This document shows positions 24,126 to 34,891 of a DNA stretch of 64,000 nucleotides, piece by piece. The first letter of the stretch is position 1. Each line of letters begins with the position of its first letter. The notes below the pieces were generated by a model. The model had not been told where the DNA came from. It did no database searches and saw only the letters and a program-made list of their open reading frames with translations. The position numbers and the translations under genes were made by a program. This stretch comes from an uncultured Sterolibacterium sp. (GTDB lineage Bacteria > Pseudomonadota > Gammaproteobacteria > Burkholderiales > Rhodocyclaceae): the NCBI GenBank assembly GCA_903904605.1, contig CAIVDC010000017.1, positions 1 through 64,000 on the forward strand, read 5' to 3'.

Positions 24126-26852
24126 CTAGCTGCCTCGACCCACCATCCAGACCATGGGCGTTGCGCCCAGGTACTTGCGCAAGGCGTGCGTGACTTGCTG
24201 CGGCGTGACCCGGGCAATCTCTTCGTCGTAGTGCGCCAGCCAGGCATAGTCCCGGCCGCTGTAAAGTCCCTGCGCCAGAGCGTCGGCAAAGGACTTCTCC
24301 GAGCGCAGGGAAGTCTTCCTTTCCTCCAGCCAGGCACGCTTGGCGCGCGCCACTTCCTGCGCCGAGAAGCCGTCCTTGAGTGCCCGGGCAAGTTCTGCCT
24401 TCAGGCTGTCGAGCGCCGCATCGGCTTTGTCGCTGGCGGCGCTGGCCTGGATCGACAGTCTGCTGCGCGGCTCGAAAGAGTCCCCGGACAGACTCGCGCC
24501 GGCGCTGTAAGCGAGTCCTTCGCGCTCGCGCAACCGGGCCCAGATCCTGCTGTCGGCATCACCGCCCAGGACCTTGACGGCGATCCGCAAGGCGGGAAAA
24601 TCCGGTGCATCGTCGGTAATGCGCAGCAGGGCCGAGCCGGAGATCAGCGCATTGGGTTTCTCCGGCATGGACACTTCGATGGGCGAGGTATCGACCTGGA
24701 GCGGCGCTGCAATATCCTTCACCCGCGCATAGGGGATCCTGGCCGTCGGCAGCTTGCCGACCCGGGACCAGACCGCGCGCACATCCGCGACTGAAAATGC
24801 GCCGACCATCGCCAGTCGAACCTGGGCCAGTCCGGAAAAGTCCGCGACGCAGGCTTTCGCGTCAGCGTAGCTCACTGCGCGGCTCTCGGCCAGTTGCTGC
24901 TCCAGGGAGCGGGGCTGGAACGGATGCCGGGCCGGATAGTTGTCGAAGCGCAGATTGGCTTTGTTGGCGGCGACCTGCCCCGGATCCTTCAGTCCGGCTT
25001 CGAGTCTTGCGATCGTCGCGGCCTTGATCTGCTCGAACTCCGCGGCCGGCAGGGCGGGAGAAGTCCAGGCCGAGAGCAGGATGTCCAGGGCTGCATCGAT
25101 ATTCCGTCGGGGTGCTTCGATGGCGATGCCGTCCAGGCTCAGCGACCATTGCGCCTGCAGCGCCTCCAGCCTGGCGCTCAGTTGTTCGCGGCTGAGACCT
25201 GCGCCGCCGTAGGCCATGAGGTTGTCGGCCATGGCGCAGGCGGTCAGTCGCCCGCTCAGGGCCGACTCGTTGCCGTAGTCGTTGGCCAGGACCAGCCAGG
25301 CCAGATCGCCCTGGGTCCGGCGCGATATCAGCGCCGCCCGCGCCCGCGATCCGTCCAGCGAAATATGGACGGTGGCCTTGGCCAGTTCGCTGGCCGAGGT
25401 CGGAACGGGATCGGCCAGTTTCGATATGGCCGGCCAGTCCTGGCCCGCCACCAGGGATCCGGCATCGGCGAACTTCGGCAGTTCCGGCGCCGCGATGTTG
25501 TTGGCATTGTGCAGCAGGACGTCGCTGCGATTGACCGCGACGGCCCACTTCTTCAGCGCCGCGTCGGCTTCCGCCAGCGTGACCGACTTGACCATGTCGC
25601 GTTGCCAGAAGAACAGGCGCCAGTCGCCGGCAACCTCGGCTTCGGAAAGCAGGGGGGCGAGTGTTTCGTGCGAGTTCTCCTGCCGTTCGAAAGCATTCAG
25701 TTCGGTCAGGCGGGCGCGATCCAGCTGTTCCTGGCTGATGCCTTTGGCCGCGGCGGCTTCGATATGTCCGGAGAGCGCGCGCGACAAGACCTCCGCATCG
25801 GCGTCCTTGCCTGCCGTCGCGATGGCGACCAACAGGCTGTAGTCAGCCTGGACTTGCGTGCCACAGCTTGCCGAAACCGCGATCTTGCGCGCCAACACCA
25901 GATCCTTGCGCAAGCTGCCCCAGTCATCGTCGCAAACGGCGCTGATGGCCAGATCGAAGGCGTAGCCTTGCCGCTCGCGCATGCCGGGCAGTTTCCAGGC
26001 GCTGGCCGCCATGGTCTTGCCGGCAGGTAGAAACAGTTCGCTGCGATTGGTCGCGGCCCGCGGCTCTTCCCGGGTCCAGTTGCCGGGCTTGGCTGTCGCC
26101 GGATTGCGCGCAACGGCGAATAAGCGGCTGGCCAGTGCCAATACATGCTGCGGATCGAAATTTCCGGAGACGATCAGCGCGGCATTGTCGGGGCGGTAGT
26201 GCTTCTCGTGGAAGGCCTGCAAGGCGCTGAAGGGCGCGTCCTCGATGTCGCTCTTCGCCCCGATGGTCGGCCGCGAATAGCCGTGCCAGAAAAAGGCCTC
26301 GCGCTGCAAGGCGCGCATCAGCAGACTGCCGGGGTCGCTATCGCTTCTTTCCAGTTCGTTCCTGACGACGCTCATCTCGCTGGCCAGATGTTCCCTGGTG
26401 AAGCTGGCCCGGATGAAACGATCCGCCTCGATGCGTATCGCCTCGTCTATCTTCTCCGGTTCGGGCGCGACGGTCTCGAAGAAATTGGTGCGGTCGGCGT
26501 TGGTCGTGCCGTTCCAGTGGGCGCCCAGGGCGGTGAGATCGCTCTTCAGGTCAGAACGTTTGCCGGCGCTCTTGAACAGCATGTGCTCGAGCAAATGCGC
26601 CATGCCGGTCTCGCCGTAACCTTCGAGCTTGCTGCCGGTCTTGACCAGCAATTCGATGCGGGTGCTGGCGGCGGACGGAAACGGCACGAGAATGATCTTG
26701 AAGCCGTTGGCCAGCCGATAGGATGAAAAGCCCGCTGCCTGCGCGTCCGGGCGGGCGAGGTTGGCGTTTCCGGTTTCGGGGCTCGCTGCAGCGGTAAATG
26801 CCAGCAAGACTGCGCATAGGGCCGCGAAGCGATGCAGGGGAGTCACGGACAA
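24126..26852 (-). CDS. Periplasmic M16 (pitrilysin/insulinase) zinc peptidase
   Basis: The 908 residues start with a signal peptide (about 1-23). The first M16 domain carries the inverted zinc motif HLLEH at 86-90, followed by the conserved SEMSVVRNELER helix that supplies a glutamate ligand. A second, inactive M16 half (about 520-900) contains the usual RLREREGLAYS segment. Family members degrade small peptides in a clamshell chamber. The start overlaps the end of the prc gene by 10 bases, so the two envelope proteases are likely co-expressed. Confidence 0.92.
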   Translation of the reverse strand: MSVTPLHRFAALCAVLLAFTAAASPETGNANLARPDAQAAGFSSYRLANGFKIILVPFPSAASTRIELLVKTGSKLEGYGETGMAHLLEHMLFKSAGKRSDLKSDLTALGAHWNGTTNADRTNFFETVAPEPEKIDEAIRIEADRFIRASFTREHLASEMSVVRNELERSDSDPGSLLMRALQREAFFWHGYSRPTIGAKSDIEDAPFSALQAFHEKHYRPDNAALIVSGNFDPQHVLALASRLFAVARNPATAKPGNWTREEPRAATNRSELFLPAGKTMAASAWKLPGMRERQGYAFDLAISAVCDDDWGSLRKDLVLARKIAVSASCGTQVQADYSLLVAIATAGKDADAEVLSRALSGHIEAAAAKGISQEQLDRARLTELNAFERQENSHETLAPLLSEAEVAGDWRLFFWQRDMVKSVTLAEADAALKKWAVAVNRSDVLLHNANNIAAPELPKFADAGSLVAGQDWPAISKLADPVPTSASELAKATVHISLDGSRARAALISRRTQGDLAWLVLANDYGNESALSGRLTACAMADNLMAYGGAGLSREQLSARLEALQAQWSLSLDGIAIEAPRRNIDAALDILLSAWTSPALPAAEFEQIKAATIARLEAGLKDPGQVAANKANLRFDNYPARHPFQPRSLEQQLAESRAVSYADAKACVADFSGLAQVRLAMVGAFSVADVRAVWSRVGKLPTARIPYARVKDIAAPLQVDTSPIEVSMPEKPNALISGSALLRITDDAPDFPALRIAVKVLGGDADSRIWARLREREGLAYSAGASLSGDSFEPRSRLSIQASAASDKADAALDSLKAELARALKDGFSAQEVARAKRAWLEERKTSLRSEKSFADALAQGLYSGRDYAWLAHYDEEIARVTPQQVTHALRKYLGATPMVWMVGRGS

Positions 26853-29089
26853 GGACGTGCCGGGCCGCAGCTTTTCGCGCCCGGCGATTCCGGCACAGGC
26901 AGCGCGACCGAGTTGGCCATCAACGGAGAAGCCGGCTTGGCACGGGCCGAGATCCTCGCCGCGGGCGCCAGCGCCACCTCGTCGCTGAGGATATGGACGG
27001 CTTCGTCGAGCAGCACGTCCTTGGCATTCTTGCGCACTTTTTCGGCCGCCAGTTCCTTGCTGAGATTGCGCTCGTCCGCCTGCAGGCCGTCATCCCGGAG
27101 CGCCAAGCTATTCTGCGGCGCGGCGTGCCCGCCAAGGGCATCCTTGCCGCCGGTCTTGCCGGCATTCTGCAGCAGTTCCCGGGCCTTCAGCTTGGCCTCC
27201 TGGGCGTCGCGCTCCTGGCGTCGTTGGGCTTCGTTCAGCGAAACCAGGTTCTTCTTGCGCTGCTGCTTGAATTCGCTGATGTCTTCCTGCAGGGACAGGT
27301 AGTCCCTGTCCTTGTTCACGCGGGCGAGGTGGCGCGTCTCGAGTCCGGGCAGCAACAGTTTCAAGTCGCCGAGCGGCGCATACTTCGCGGGTTTGACCTG
27401 GCTCCAGGGCAGTGCGTTGTCGAAGCTCGATTCGCCGAAACTGTCCTGATCGGACACCTCGGGCAGGACGATGTCCGGCTTCACCCCGGCGAGCTGCGTA
27501 GTGCCGCCGTTGATGCGGAAGAACTGGGCGATGGTGAATTTCAGTTCGCCAAATCCCGGCTTGCCGGCCTTGGCGACCTGATCGAGATCGACCATGGTCT
27601 GTACCGTGCCTTTGCCAAAGCTCGTTTCGCCGATCAGCAGCCCTCGCCCGTAGTCCTGAATCGCCGCGGCAAATATCTCCGACGCGGAAGCGGAATTGCG
27701 GTTGATCAGGACGCCCAGAGGCCCGTCCCAGGCGATGCCCGGCTTGGTCTCGCTCTCCACGGTGAGCGCGCCTTTGGCGTCGCGTTGTTGCACCACGGGT
27801 CCCTTGCCGACGAACAAGCCGGTCAGATCGACGGCTTCGGCCAATGAACCGCCGCCGTTATCGCGCAAGTCGATGAGCACGGCGTCGACCTTTTCCTTTT
27901 TCAATTCTTTCAACAGGCGGGCGACATCGCGGCTCGCGCTCTTGAAATTCGGGTCGCCTTTCTGTCGGGCGTCGAAATCCTGATAGAAGGTGGGCAGCGA
28001 GATCACGCCGATGTGGCGAACGGTATTGCCTTCCTTCACCGCGAGGACGGACTTCTTGGCCGCCTGCTCCTCCAGCGAGATCTTCTTCCGGGTGAGTGAA
28101 ATCAGTCGGTGTTTGCCGTCCGGGCCGGCGCCCGCGGGGAGTATGTCGAGCAGGACGTTCGAGTCGGCTGCGCCGCGAATCAGGGCGACGGTATCGTCGA
28201 GGCGCCAGCCCATGATGTCCGCCATGACGCCGTCCGTTCCCTGGGCCACGCCGAGGATGCGGTCGCCGACCTTGAGTTGCCCGGAGAGGGCGGCGGGACC
28301 GCCCGGCACCAGTTCGCGAATCGTGGTGTAGTCGTCCTTCTCTTCCAGCACCGCGCCGATCCCGACCAGCGAGAGCCGCATCGATATGTCGAAATCCTCG
28401 GCGGCCCGCGGCCCCATGTAGTTGGTATGGGGATCGATGGCCATCGTGTAGGCGTTCATGAAGATCTGAAAGGCGTCCGCGCTCTTTATCCGGGCGATGC
28501 GTTTCAGGGAATGGTCGTAGCGCTTGTCCAGGGTCTCGACGATGCTCTTGTCGTCTTTCCCGGCCAGCTTGAGTCGCAACCAGTCGTTCTTGACCCGCTT
28601 GCGCCACAGTTCGTGCATCTCGGCTTCGGATTTCGGCCAGGCGGCCTTTTCCCGTTCGTATTGATAGCTCTCCTCCTTCCGGAAATCGAAGCCTTTCCTG
28701 AGCAGCTTGCGGGCATCGGCCAAGCGCTCCGACACACGCTCGGCATAGAGGTTGAAAATGGCGAAGGGAGCGGTGAGGTTCTCCTCCATGATGGCGGCCC
28801 CCAGCTTGGTGCGAAAGGCGGACAGCTGGTCAATGTCGGCTTGAACGAAAAAAAGCTTCTCGGGATCGAGCGACTTCAGGTAATGGTCGAATATCTTCCC
28901 CGACATGGCCTCATCGAGGGGCAGCGCTTTGTAGTGATAGCGGGACAGCAGCAGAGCGGCCAGATGTGCCGCCTGCGACTGTTGCTGCAGCGGCTTCAAG
29001 TCGACGGTCGGCGTCGATGCCGGGTCCGGCGACGCGGCCTGCGCCGCCATGGCCAACACGAGCAACAGCCAAAGCAGACTTCTTCTCAT
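26843..29089 (-). CDS. prc: Tail-specific carboxy-terminal protease Prc
   Basis: The 748-residue periplasmic serine protease has a signal peptide (about 1-18), an N-terminal helical Prc domain, a PDZ domain (about 240-330, LVGIGAVLEEKDDYTTI), and an S41 catalytic domain with NRNSASASEIFAAA (nucleophile Ser) and ETSFGKGTVQ (general-base Lys). The C-terminal region is Lys/Gln-rich. Prc cleaves proteins with non-polar C-termini and in E. coli trims the murein hydrolase MepS and FtsI. It is shorter at the C-terminal tail than some relatives but complete. Confidence 0.94.
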   Translation of the reverse strand: MRRSLLWLLLVLAMAAQAASPDPASTPTVDLKPLQQQSQAAHLAALLLSRYHYKALPLDEAMSGKIFDHYLKSLDPEKLFFVQADIDQLSAFRTKLGAAIMEENLTAPFAIFNLYAERVSERLADARKLLRKGFDFRKEESYQYEREKAAWPKSEAEMHELWRKRVKNDWLRLKLAGKDDKSIVETLDKRYDHSLKRIARIKSADAFQIFMNAYTMAIDPHTNYMGPRAAEDFDISMRLSLVGIGAVLEEKDDYTTIRELVPGGPAALSGQLKVGDRILGVAQGTDGVMADIMGWRLDDTVALIRGAADSNVLLDILPAGAGPDGKHRLISLTRKKISLEEQAAKKSVLAVKEGNTVRHIGVISLPTFYQDFDARQKGDPNFKSASRDVARLLKELKKEKVDAVLIDLRDNGGGSLAEAVDLTGLFVGKGPVVQQRDAKGALTVESETKPGIAWDGPLGVLINRNSASASEIFAAAIQDYGRGLLIGETSFGKGTVQTMVDLDQVAKAGKPGFGELKFTIAQFFRINGGTTQLAGVKPDIVLPEVSDQDSFGESSFDNALPWSQVKPAKYAPLGDLKLLLPGLETRHLARVNKDRDYLSLQEDISEFKQQRKKNLVSLNEAQRRQERDAQEAKLKARELLQNAGKTGGKDALGGHAAPQNSLALRDDGLQADERNLSKELAAEKVRKNAKDVLLDEAVHILSDEVALAPAARISARAKPASPLMANSVALPVPESPGAKSCGPARPCP

Positions 29090-29297
29090 TCGAGCTCCAT
29101 CACAAGGCGCTGAAATGCTCCGCCGAAGGTGCGGGATTCAACGCTAGCATGGTAGCCGGTTCTGCGCTGGCAATAGCGATCGGACTGTAACTCTCTGTAA
29201 ATCTTTTTGCCTCGCGGCGCGGTTCGGCCGGCACCGGCAGCGAGCGCCTGCAACAGCCGGGCAAGACAGACCCTCCGTCGCAGGCCGGCGGGAGGCC

Positions 29298-29708
29298 TTA
29301 CGGTTTCTGCGCGGCGATGAAGTCGGCGAGTTCCTTGTCGAAGCTCGGGATATGCCGGGTCCACCAGTCCTCGAGGAAATGCAGCAGCGAGACCGACATC
29401 ACCGACTCGGCGGGGGCCGCGTCGAACCAGATTTTCAGATCGAGCGATTGACCGATCAGCCGGGCGTGTTCGGCCTGGTGCTGGTCGGCCTTGGGGTAAT
29501 GATGCTCGGCCATCAGGCGGTTTTCCCTGGCGAAGTGCGCTTTCGTGTCGTGGATGATCTGGTCGAGCAGCTTGCCGCAGACGTCCTTGCTCTTATGTTG
29601 GGTAATGGCCGAGGCCAATTGATTGATGATCTCGACAATGCCTGCGTGGTCGCCGTCGATCATGGCGTGTCCCGTTTCCTGCCTTTCTTCCAGCGCGATC
29701 CAGACCAT
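29298..29708 (-). CDS. Bacteriohemerythrin at the end of the glycogen operon
   Basis: The 136-residue hemerythrin has His21, His58, Glu62, His77, His81, His119 and Asp124 as di-iron ligands. The start is the ATG at 29708 with AGGAGG 9 bases upstream; longer in-frame readings lack support. The gene follows glgA by 77 bases on the same strand and may be the distal gene of the glycogen operon. It is expected to bind O2 in the cytoplasm. The sequence differs clearly from the hemerythrin at 2.1 kb. Confidence 0.9.
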   Translation of the reverse strand: MVWIALEERQETGHAMIDGDHAGIVEIINQLASAITQHKSKDVCGKLLDQIIHDTKAHFARENRLMAEHHYPKADQHQAEHARLIGQSLDLKIWFDAAPAESVMSVSLLHFLEDWWTRHIPSFDKELADFIAAQKP

Positions 29709-29785
29709 GGGGTCTTGTCCTCCTGATTGATGAGCCGAACGCGTATTGTACTGAGCGAGTCGCAGAACAACCAAATCGTTCGCTT

Positions 29786-31261
29786 TCAAGCCTCGGCCGA
29801 GTGCATGGTGCGGTAAATGTCGGCGTAGTCGGCCGCGGCCTTGTCCCAGGAAAAATCCGCCGCCATGCCGTTCTTCTGCAGCCGGCGCCAGAGCTTGCTC
29901 CGGTGCCAGGCGTCGCCGGCGCGGCGCACCGCGGCCAGCAGGGATGCGGCATCGGCCGGCCCGAAAGCGAAACCGTTCGCCGAACCGGCGGCCAGCGTCT
30001 GCGCCGTGCAGTCCACCACGGTGTCCGCCAGCCCGCCGGTGGCGCGGACCACAGGCGGCGTGCCGTAGCGCAGGCTGTACATCTGGTTGAGGCCGCAGGG
30101 CTCGAAGCGGGAAGGCATGAGAAAAATGTCGGCCCCTGCCTCGAAGCGGTGTGCGAGGCGCTCGTCGAACCCGATCACGGCCGCGACCTTGCCCGGGTGG
30201 CGCGCGGCCAGCATCCGGAAGCCGGCCTCGAATTCCCGCTCCCCGGTGCCGAGCACGGCCAGTTGCGCCCCCGGCGGTCCGGCAAGAAGCTCTTCGGCGA
30301 CGGCGAGCACCAGATCGACGCCCTTCTGATGAGTCAGGCGGCTGACGATGGCCATGAGCGGCCAGGCCGCCGTTTCTTCAAGTCCCAGTTCGCGACGCAA
30401 GGCCTGCCGGTTCGCCGCCTTGTCCGCCAGATGACGCGCGTCGTAGCGTTGCGCCAGGAGCGGGTCGGTGGCCGGATTCCAGCTTGCCTCGACGCCGTTC
30501 AGGATGCCGGTGAGATCGGCACTGCGATGGCGCAGCAGGCCGTCGAGGCCGAAGCCCAGTTCGGCCTGCTGGATCTCTTGCGCGTAAGTGCGGCTGACGG
30601 TGGTGATCCGGTCGGCGAATTGCAGCCCCGCCTTGAGGAAGGAAAGTTGTCCGTGGAACTCGACGCCGTCGAAGACGAAAGCTTCCTCGGGCAGGCCCAG
30701 ATCGGCGAGTCTTTGTGCCGGAAACAGGCCCTGGAAGGCGAGGTTGTGGATGGTCATCACGGTCGCCGCGGCGGCGCCTGGGTGAAGGTAGTGGAGGTAG
30801 GCGGGCGCCAGGCCGCTTTGCCAGTCGTTGCAGTGGAGTATGTCGGGACGCCAGGAAAGCGGGCTGGCGTCCGATGCGAGCAGCGCGGCGACGCGGGAGA
30901 GCAGACCGAAACGCAGGGCATTGTCCGGCCAGTCGCGTCGGTGCGGCGACTGATAAGGGCCGCCGGGACGAGCAAAATACTCCGGACAATCTAGGAGCAG
31001 GAGCGGCACTTCCGCGTCTGTCGACGCTGCCAGCAAGCGGCCAGCGGGGAATCTGCCGCCGGGCGGCGGAATCGCCGCGATCACGCCCGCCTCGGGAAAG
31101 GCCGAGGTCAGCGCCGGGTAGGCGGGAACCAGGATGCGCACATCGACGCCGGCTTGGGCGAGCGCTCCGGGCAGGGCCGCCGAGATGTCGCCCAGGCCGC
31201 CGGTTTTTTGCCACGGGGCAATTTCCGACGTGACGAAGAGAACGCGCGGCGGAGAACTCAT
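29786..31261 (-). CDS. glgA: Glycogen synthase GlgA
   Basis: The 491-residue GT5 enzyme transfers glucose from ADP-glucose to alpha-1,4-glucan. The N-terminal ADP-glucose-binding KTGGLGD lies at 19-25. Other landmarks are HCNDWQSGL, TIHNLAFQG and the C-terminal ADIFLMPSRFEPCGLNQ acceptor/donor region with its conserved Glu. The ATG at 31261 lies 17 bases after the phosphorylase stop. It uses the product of the glgC gene five kilobases upstream in the same operon. Confidence 0.95.
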   Translation of the reverse strand: MSSPPRVLFVTSEIAPWQKTGGLGDISAALPGALAQAGVDVRILVPAYPALTSAFPEAGVIAAIPPPGGRFPAGRLLAASTDAEVPLLLLDCPEYFARPGGPYQSPHRRDWPDNALRFGLLSRVAALLASDASPLSWRPDILHCNDWQSGLAPAYLHYLHPGAAAATVMTIHNLAFQGLFPAQRLADLGLPEEAFVFDGVEFHGQLSFLKAGLQFADRITTVSRTYAQEIQQAELGFGLDGLLRHRSADLTGILNGVEASWNPATDPLLAQRYDARHLADKAANRQALRRELGLEETAAWPLMAIVSRLTHQKGVDLVLAVAEELLAGPPGAQLAVLGTGEREFEAGFRMLAARHPGKVAAVIGFDERLAHRFEAGADIFLMPSRFEPCGLNQMYSLRYGTPPVVRATGGLADTVVDCTAQTLAAGSANGFAFGPADAASLLAAVRRAGDAWHRSKLWRRLQKNGMAADFSWDKAAADYADIYRTMHSAEA

Positions 31262-31278
31262 CGGCGTTTCATGCCAAG

Positions 31279-33831
31279 TCAGAGCCAAAGCATCATGCCC
31301 ATCTCGAAAGGATGCGTCAGCAGTTCGTGCTTGGGATAGATCCGGAAGCGGTATTCGATCCGGCCGCACAGTTCGGGGGTCAGATCCAGCGTATAGAGAC
31401 ACTCGCCGCCGTCGCTGCGGCCCTGGCAGATCAGCGGTCTTTGCACCGGTGCGGTCGCCGAATCGGGCAGGTTGGGGCGCCCCAGCAGCAGTTCGACGAC
31501 CACGTCGCCGGGGTCCAGTCCGTTGAGGTTGACCGCCAGTTCGAAGTGCAGGCTGTCGCCGTAGGCGATGCGGCCCCGGCTGTTGTCCAGCCGGCGCATG
31601 GCGACGCCGTGCCAGCCCGCGCGGACGCGCGCCTTCCACGAGGACAGTCTGCGGGCACCGTCGAAGTCGCTGCCGGAGAGGCGCTGCCACTGGCGGCTGG
31701 CGGGGACGTAGAATTTCTCGACGTAGTCCGTGATCATGCGTTCGGTGTTGAAGCGCGGCATGATGCTGGCCATGGACCGCTTGGACATGGCCAGCCAGGC
31801 GGGTGAGAAACCCATCGGCCCGGCTTCGTAATAGAGGGGAATGACCTTGTCCTGAAGGATTTCGAGCAGGGTGCGCGCTTCGTCGCGGTTGCGCTCGCCT
31901 CCGTTCTCCACGTCAGAGGCGGGTTTGATGGCCCAGCCGTTGTCGCCGTCGTAGCCTTCTTCCCACCATCCGTCGAGGACCGAGAGATTGATGACGCCGT
32001 TGATCGCCGCCTTCATGCCCGAAGTGCCGGAAGCCTCGAGCGGGTAGACCGGGTTGTTGAGCCAGACATCCACCCCGCACACGAGCCGCCGGGCCAGATG
32101 CAGGTCGTACCCCTCGACCACGAGGATGCGGCCCTCGAACTCGGGCATGCGGGCCACCTGGCAGACGCGATGGATGATCTCCTGCCCGGGCAGATCGGCC
32201 GGGTGGGCCTTGCCGGCGAAGATGAAGAGCACCGGGCGCTTGGGGTCCGAGACGATCTCGCGCAGCCAGTCGAGGTCCTCGAACAACAGGGCAGCCCGTT
32301 TGTAGGTCGCGAAGCGGCGGGCAAAGCCGATGGTCAGCACATTCGGGTTGTTGGGGTCGGCCAGCTTCAGCAGGCGGTCCAGGTGGGCCTGCGAGCCCTG
32401 GTTGCGGGCATATTGCGTCGAGATCCGGTTCCTGACCAGATGCAGCATCTGCGACTTGAGCGACTGGCGCACGCTCCAGTACAGCAGGTCCGGTATCCGC
32501 TGGACACGGCGCCAGCAGTCCGGGTCGGTCAGGCGCTGGGTCCATTCTTCGCCGAGGTGACGCTCGAACAGTTCGTTCCAGTCCATCGACAGGAAGGTCG
32601 GCACATGGACGGCGTTGGTGATGAAGCTCATCGGATTGTCGTGGGGCTCGATCTGCGGCCAGAGCGCGGACAGCATCGAGGACGAGACGCCGCCGTGGAT
32701 GCGCGAGACGCCGTTGTGGAAGCGCGACCCGCGCACCGCCAGGGAGGTCATGTTGAATTCGTGCCCGCCGGGCAGGTGGCCCATGGCCAGCATTTCGCCC
32801 ATGCATTCCTCGAGTATCGGGAAACAGTGGAGGAAATAGCGCCTGACCATTTCCCCGTCGAACTGATCGTGCCCGGCGGGGACCGCCGTGTGGGTGGTAA
32901 AGACCGTGCTGGCGGCCACGGCCTCGAGTGCGCTGGCGAAGTCCACGCCTTCGGCGACGAGGGCGCTGATGCGCTCCAGGATCATGAAGGCGGCGTGGCC
33001 TTCGTTGATGTGGCAGACCGTCGGCTCGAGCCCCAGTTCGCGCAGGGCCAGAATTCCGCCGACGCCGAGCACGATCTCCTGCTCGATGCGCGTGGTGCGA
33101 TCGCCGCCGTAGAGGCGGTGTGTGATGTTGCGGTCATGCGGGCTGTTGGCCGCGAGATCGGTGTCGAGCAGATACAGCATCACATGGCCGATACGCACCC
33201 GCCAGACCTTGACCACGACGCGCCGTTCGAGCAGATTGAGTTCGACCGTCAGTTCTGCGCCGTCGGCCCGAAGGACGGGCGTGATCGGCAGGTCGTCGAA
33301 GTCGGCATCGACATTGACGGCTTGCTGGCGGCCGTCGCGGTCGATGGTTTGCAGGAAAAAGCCCTGGCGGAACAGCAGGCCTACGCCGACAAAAGGCAGG
33401 CGCAGGTCCGACGCGGCCTTGCAGTGGTCGCCGGCGAGTATCCCGAGACCGCCCGAATAGATCGGCAGGCTCTCGTGGAAGCCGAACTCGAAGCAGAAAT
33501 AGGCGACCAGGGCGTCGTGCGTGTGATCGGCCTTTCTCGGCGCATGGCCCAGTTCCGCAAGATAGGTATCGAACTCGGAGAGCACGCGGTTGTAGGCGCC
33601 GAGGAAAACCGGGTCCTCCGCTGCGGCGTTCAGGCGCTTCTGATCGACGCGTTTCAGGAAAGCCTTGGGGCTGTGGCCGACCGCCCGCCAAAGCGCCGGG
33701 TGCAGGCGCGAGAACAGGCCGCGGGTGGGCCGGTCCCAGCTGTACCAGAGGTTGCTGGCGAGCTCCGCGAGACGCTCCAGGCGGGCCGGTATCTGGGGCG
33801 TTACCTCGAGGGGGAATGGCGTGCCGGGCAT
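31279..33831 (-). CDS. glgP: Alpha-glucan phosphorylase (GT35, DUF3417 type)
   Basis: The 850-residue enzyme belongs to the shorter alpha-glucan phosphorylase branch, beginning with the DUF3417 segment (ELASNLWYSWDRPTRGLFSRL). The pyridoxal-phosphate region EASGTSGMKAAINGV with the Schiff-base lysine is present, as is RFATYKRAALLF. It releases glucose-1-phosphate from glycogen or maltodextrin. Both synthesis (glgC, glgA) and breakdown genes are in one operon, which suits rapid glycogen cycling. Confidence 0.94.
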   Translation of the reverse strand: MPGTPFPLEVTPQIPARLERLAELASNLWYSWDRPTRGLFSRLHPALWRAVGHSPKAFLKRVDQKRLNAAAEDPVFLGAYNRVLSEFDTYLAELGHAPRKADHTHDALVAYFCFEFGFHESLPIYSGGLGILAGDHCKAASDLRLPFVGVGLLFRQGFFLQTIDRDGRQQAVNVDADFDDLPITPVLRADGAELTVELNLLERRVVVKVWRVRIGHVMLYLLDTDLAANSPHDRNITHRLYGGDRTTRIEQEIVLGVGGILALRELGLEPTVCHINEGHAAFMILERISALVAEGVDFASALEAVAASTVFTTHTAVPAGHDQFDGEMVRRYFLHCFPILEECMGEMLAMGHLPGGHEFNMTSLAVRGSRFHNGVSRIHGGVSSSMLSALWPQIEPHDNPMSFITNAVHVPTFLSMDWNELFERHLGEEWTQRLTDPDCWRRVQRIPDLLYWSVRQSLKSQMLHLVRNRISTQYARNQGSQAHLDRLLKLADPNNPNVLTIGFARRFATYKRAALLFEDLDWLREIVSDPKRPVLFIFAGKAHPADLPGQEIIHRVCQVARMPEFEGRILVVEGYDLHLARRLVCGVDVWLNNPVYPLEASGTSGMKAAINGVINLSVLDGWWEEGYDGDNGWAIKPASDVENGGERNRDEARTLLEILQDKVIPLYYEAGPMGFSPAWLAMSKRSMASIMPRFNTERMITDYVEKFYVPASRQWQRLSGSDFDGARRLSSWKARVRAGWHGVAMRRLDNSRGRIAYGDSLHFELAVNLNGLDPGDVVVELLLGRPNLPDSATAPVQRPLICQGRSDGGECLYTLDLTPELCGRIEYRFRIYPKHELLTHPFEMGMMLWL

Positions 33832-33841
33832 GACGGTTTTC

Positions 33842-34891
33842 CTAGGCGATGGTGACGGTGGGCGAAAGATAGACGTCCTGGATCGCGTTGAGCAGGGTGA
33901 CGCCTTCCGCCATTGGCTTCTGGAAGGCCTTGCGGCCGGAAATCAGACCCATGCCCCCGGCGCGCTTGTTGATGACGGCGGTGCGCACGGCCTGATGCAG
34001 GTCGTCCTTGCCCGATTCGCCGCCGGAGTTGATCATGCCGGCGCGCCCCATGTAGCAGTTGGCCACCTGATAGCGGACGAGGTCGATGGGGTGATCGGTG
34101 GTGAGTTCCGAATAGACCTTGGGGCTGGTCTTGCCGAATTTCAGCGCGTTGTAGCCGCCGTTGTTCTCGGCCATTTTCTGCTTGACGATGTCGGCGTTGA
34201 TGGTGACCGCCAGATGGTTGGCCTGCCCGGTGAGGTCTGCCGAGACGTGGTAGTCCACGCCTTCATGCTTGAATGCGGCGTTCCTCGTGTAGGCCCAGAG
34301 GATGCAGGCCATGCCAAGCTCGTGGGCGCGGGCGAAGGCCTGGGAGACTTCCCAGATTTGCCGCCGCGACTCCGCCGAGCCGAAGAACACCGTCGCGCCC
34401 ACGGCTGCGGCGCCGAGGTCGAAGGCCTGCTCGACGCTGGCGAACAGAGTCTGGTCGTAGATGTTCGGGTAGCTCAGCAATTCGTTGTGGTTGATCTTGA
34501 CCACGAAGGGGATCCGGTGGGCGTATTTTCGCGCCACCGCGGAGAGCACGCCGAGCGTCGAGGCCACGCCGTTGCAGCCGCCTTCGATGGCCAGGCGAAC
34601 GATGTTCTCCGGGTCGAAATACAGCGGGTTCGGCGCGAACGAGGCGCCGGCCGAATGCTCGACGCCCTGATCGACCGGCAGCAGGGACAGGTAGCCCGTT
34701 CCGGCCAGCCGGCCGTGGTTGAACAGCGCCGCCAGGTTGCGCAACACGCCGGGCTTTCGCTCCGAGTCCTGATGGACCCGGGCGATGAAGTCGGGGCCCG
34801 GCAGATGCAGCAGGTCCTTCGGGATGCCGCGGCAGGCGTGGTCCAGCAGGGAGCCGGCCTCGTCGCCGAGCAGGGATGCGATATCGCTCAT
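33842..34891 (-). CDS. fbaB: Class I fructose-bisphosphate aldolase FbaB
   Basis: The 349 residues are closely similar along their length to E. coli FbaB (for example [19 protein letters not shown] and [11 protein letters not shown]). The Schiff-base lysine lies in the [16 protein letters not shown] region. It cleaves fructose-1,6-bisphosphate without a metal. The start at 34891 has GGAGG upstream and matches the E. coli N-terminus (MSDIASLLG versus MTDIAQLLG). Its place between glycogen genes joins glycogen turnover to glycolysis. Confidence 0.95.
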   Translation of the reverse strand: MSDIASLLGDEAGSLLDHACRGIPKDLLHLPGPDFIARVHQDSERKPGVLRNLAALFNHGRLAGTGYLSLLPVDQGVEHSAGASFAPNPLYFDPENIVRLAIEGGCNGVASTLGVLSAVARKYAHRIPFVVKINHNELLSYPNIYDQTLFASVEQAFDLGAAAVGATVFFGSAESRRQIWEVSQAFARAHELGMACILWAYTRNAAFKHEGVDYHVSADLTGQANHLAVTINADIVKQKMAENNGGYNALKFGKTSPKVYSELTTDHPIDLVRYQVANCYMGRAGMINSGGESGKDDLHQAVRTAVINKRAGGMGLISGRKAFQKPMAEGVTLLNAIQDVYLSPTVTIA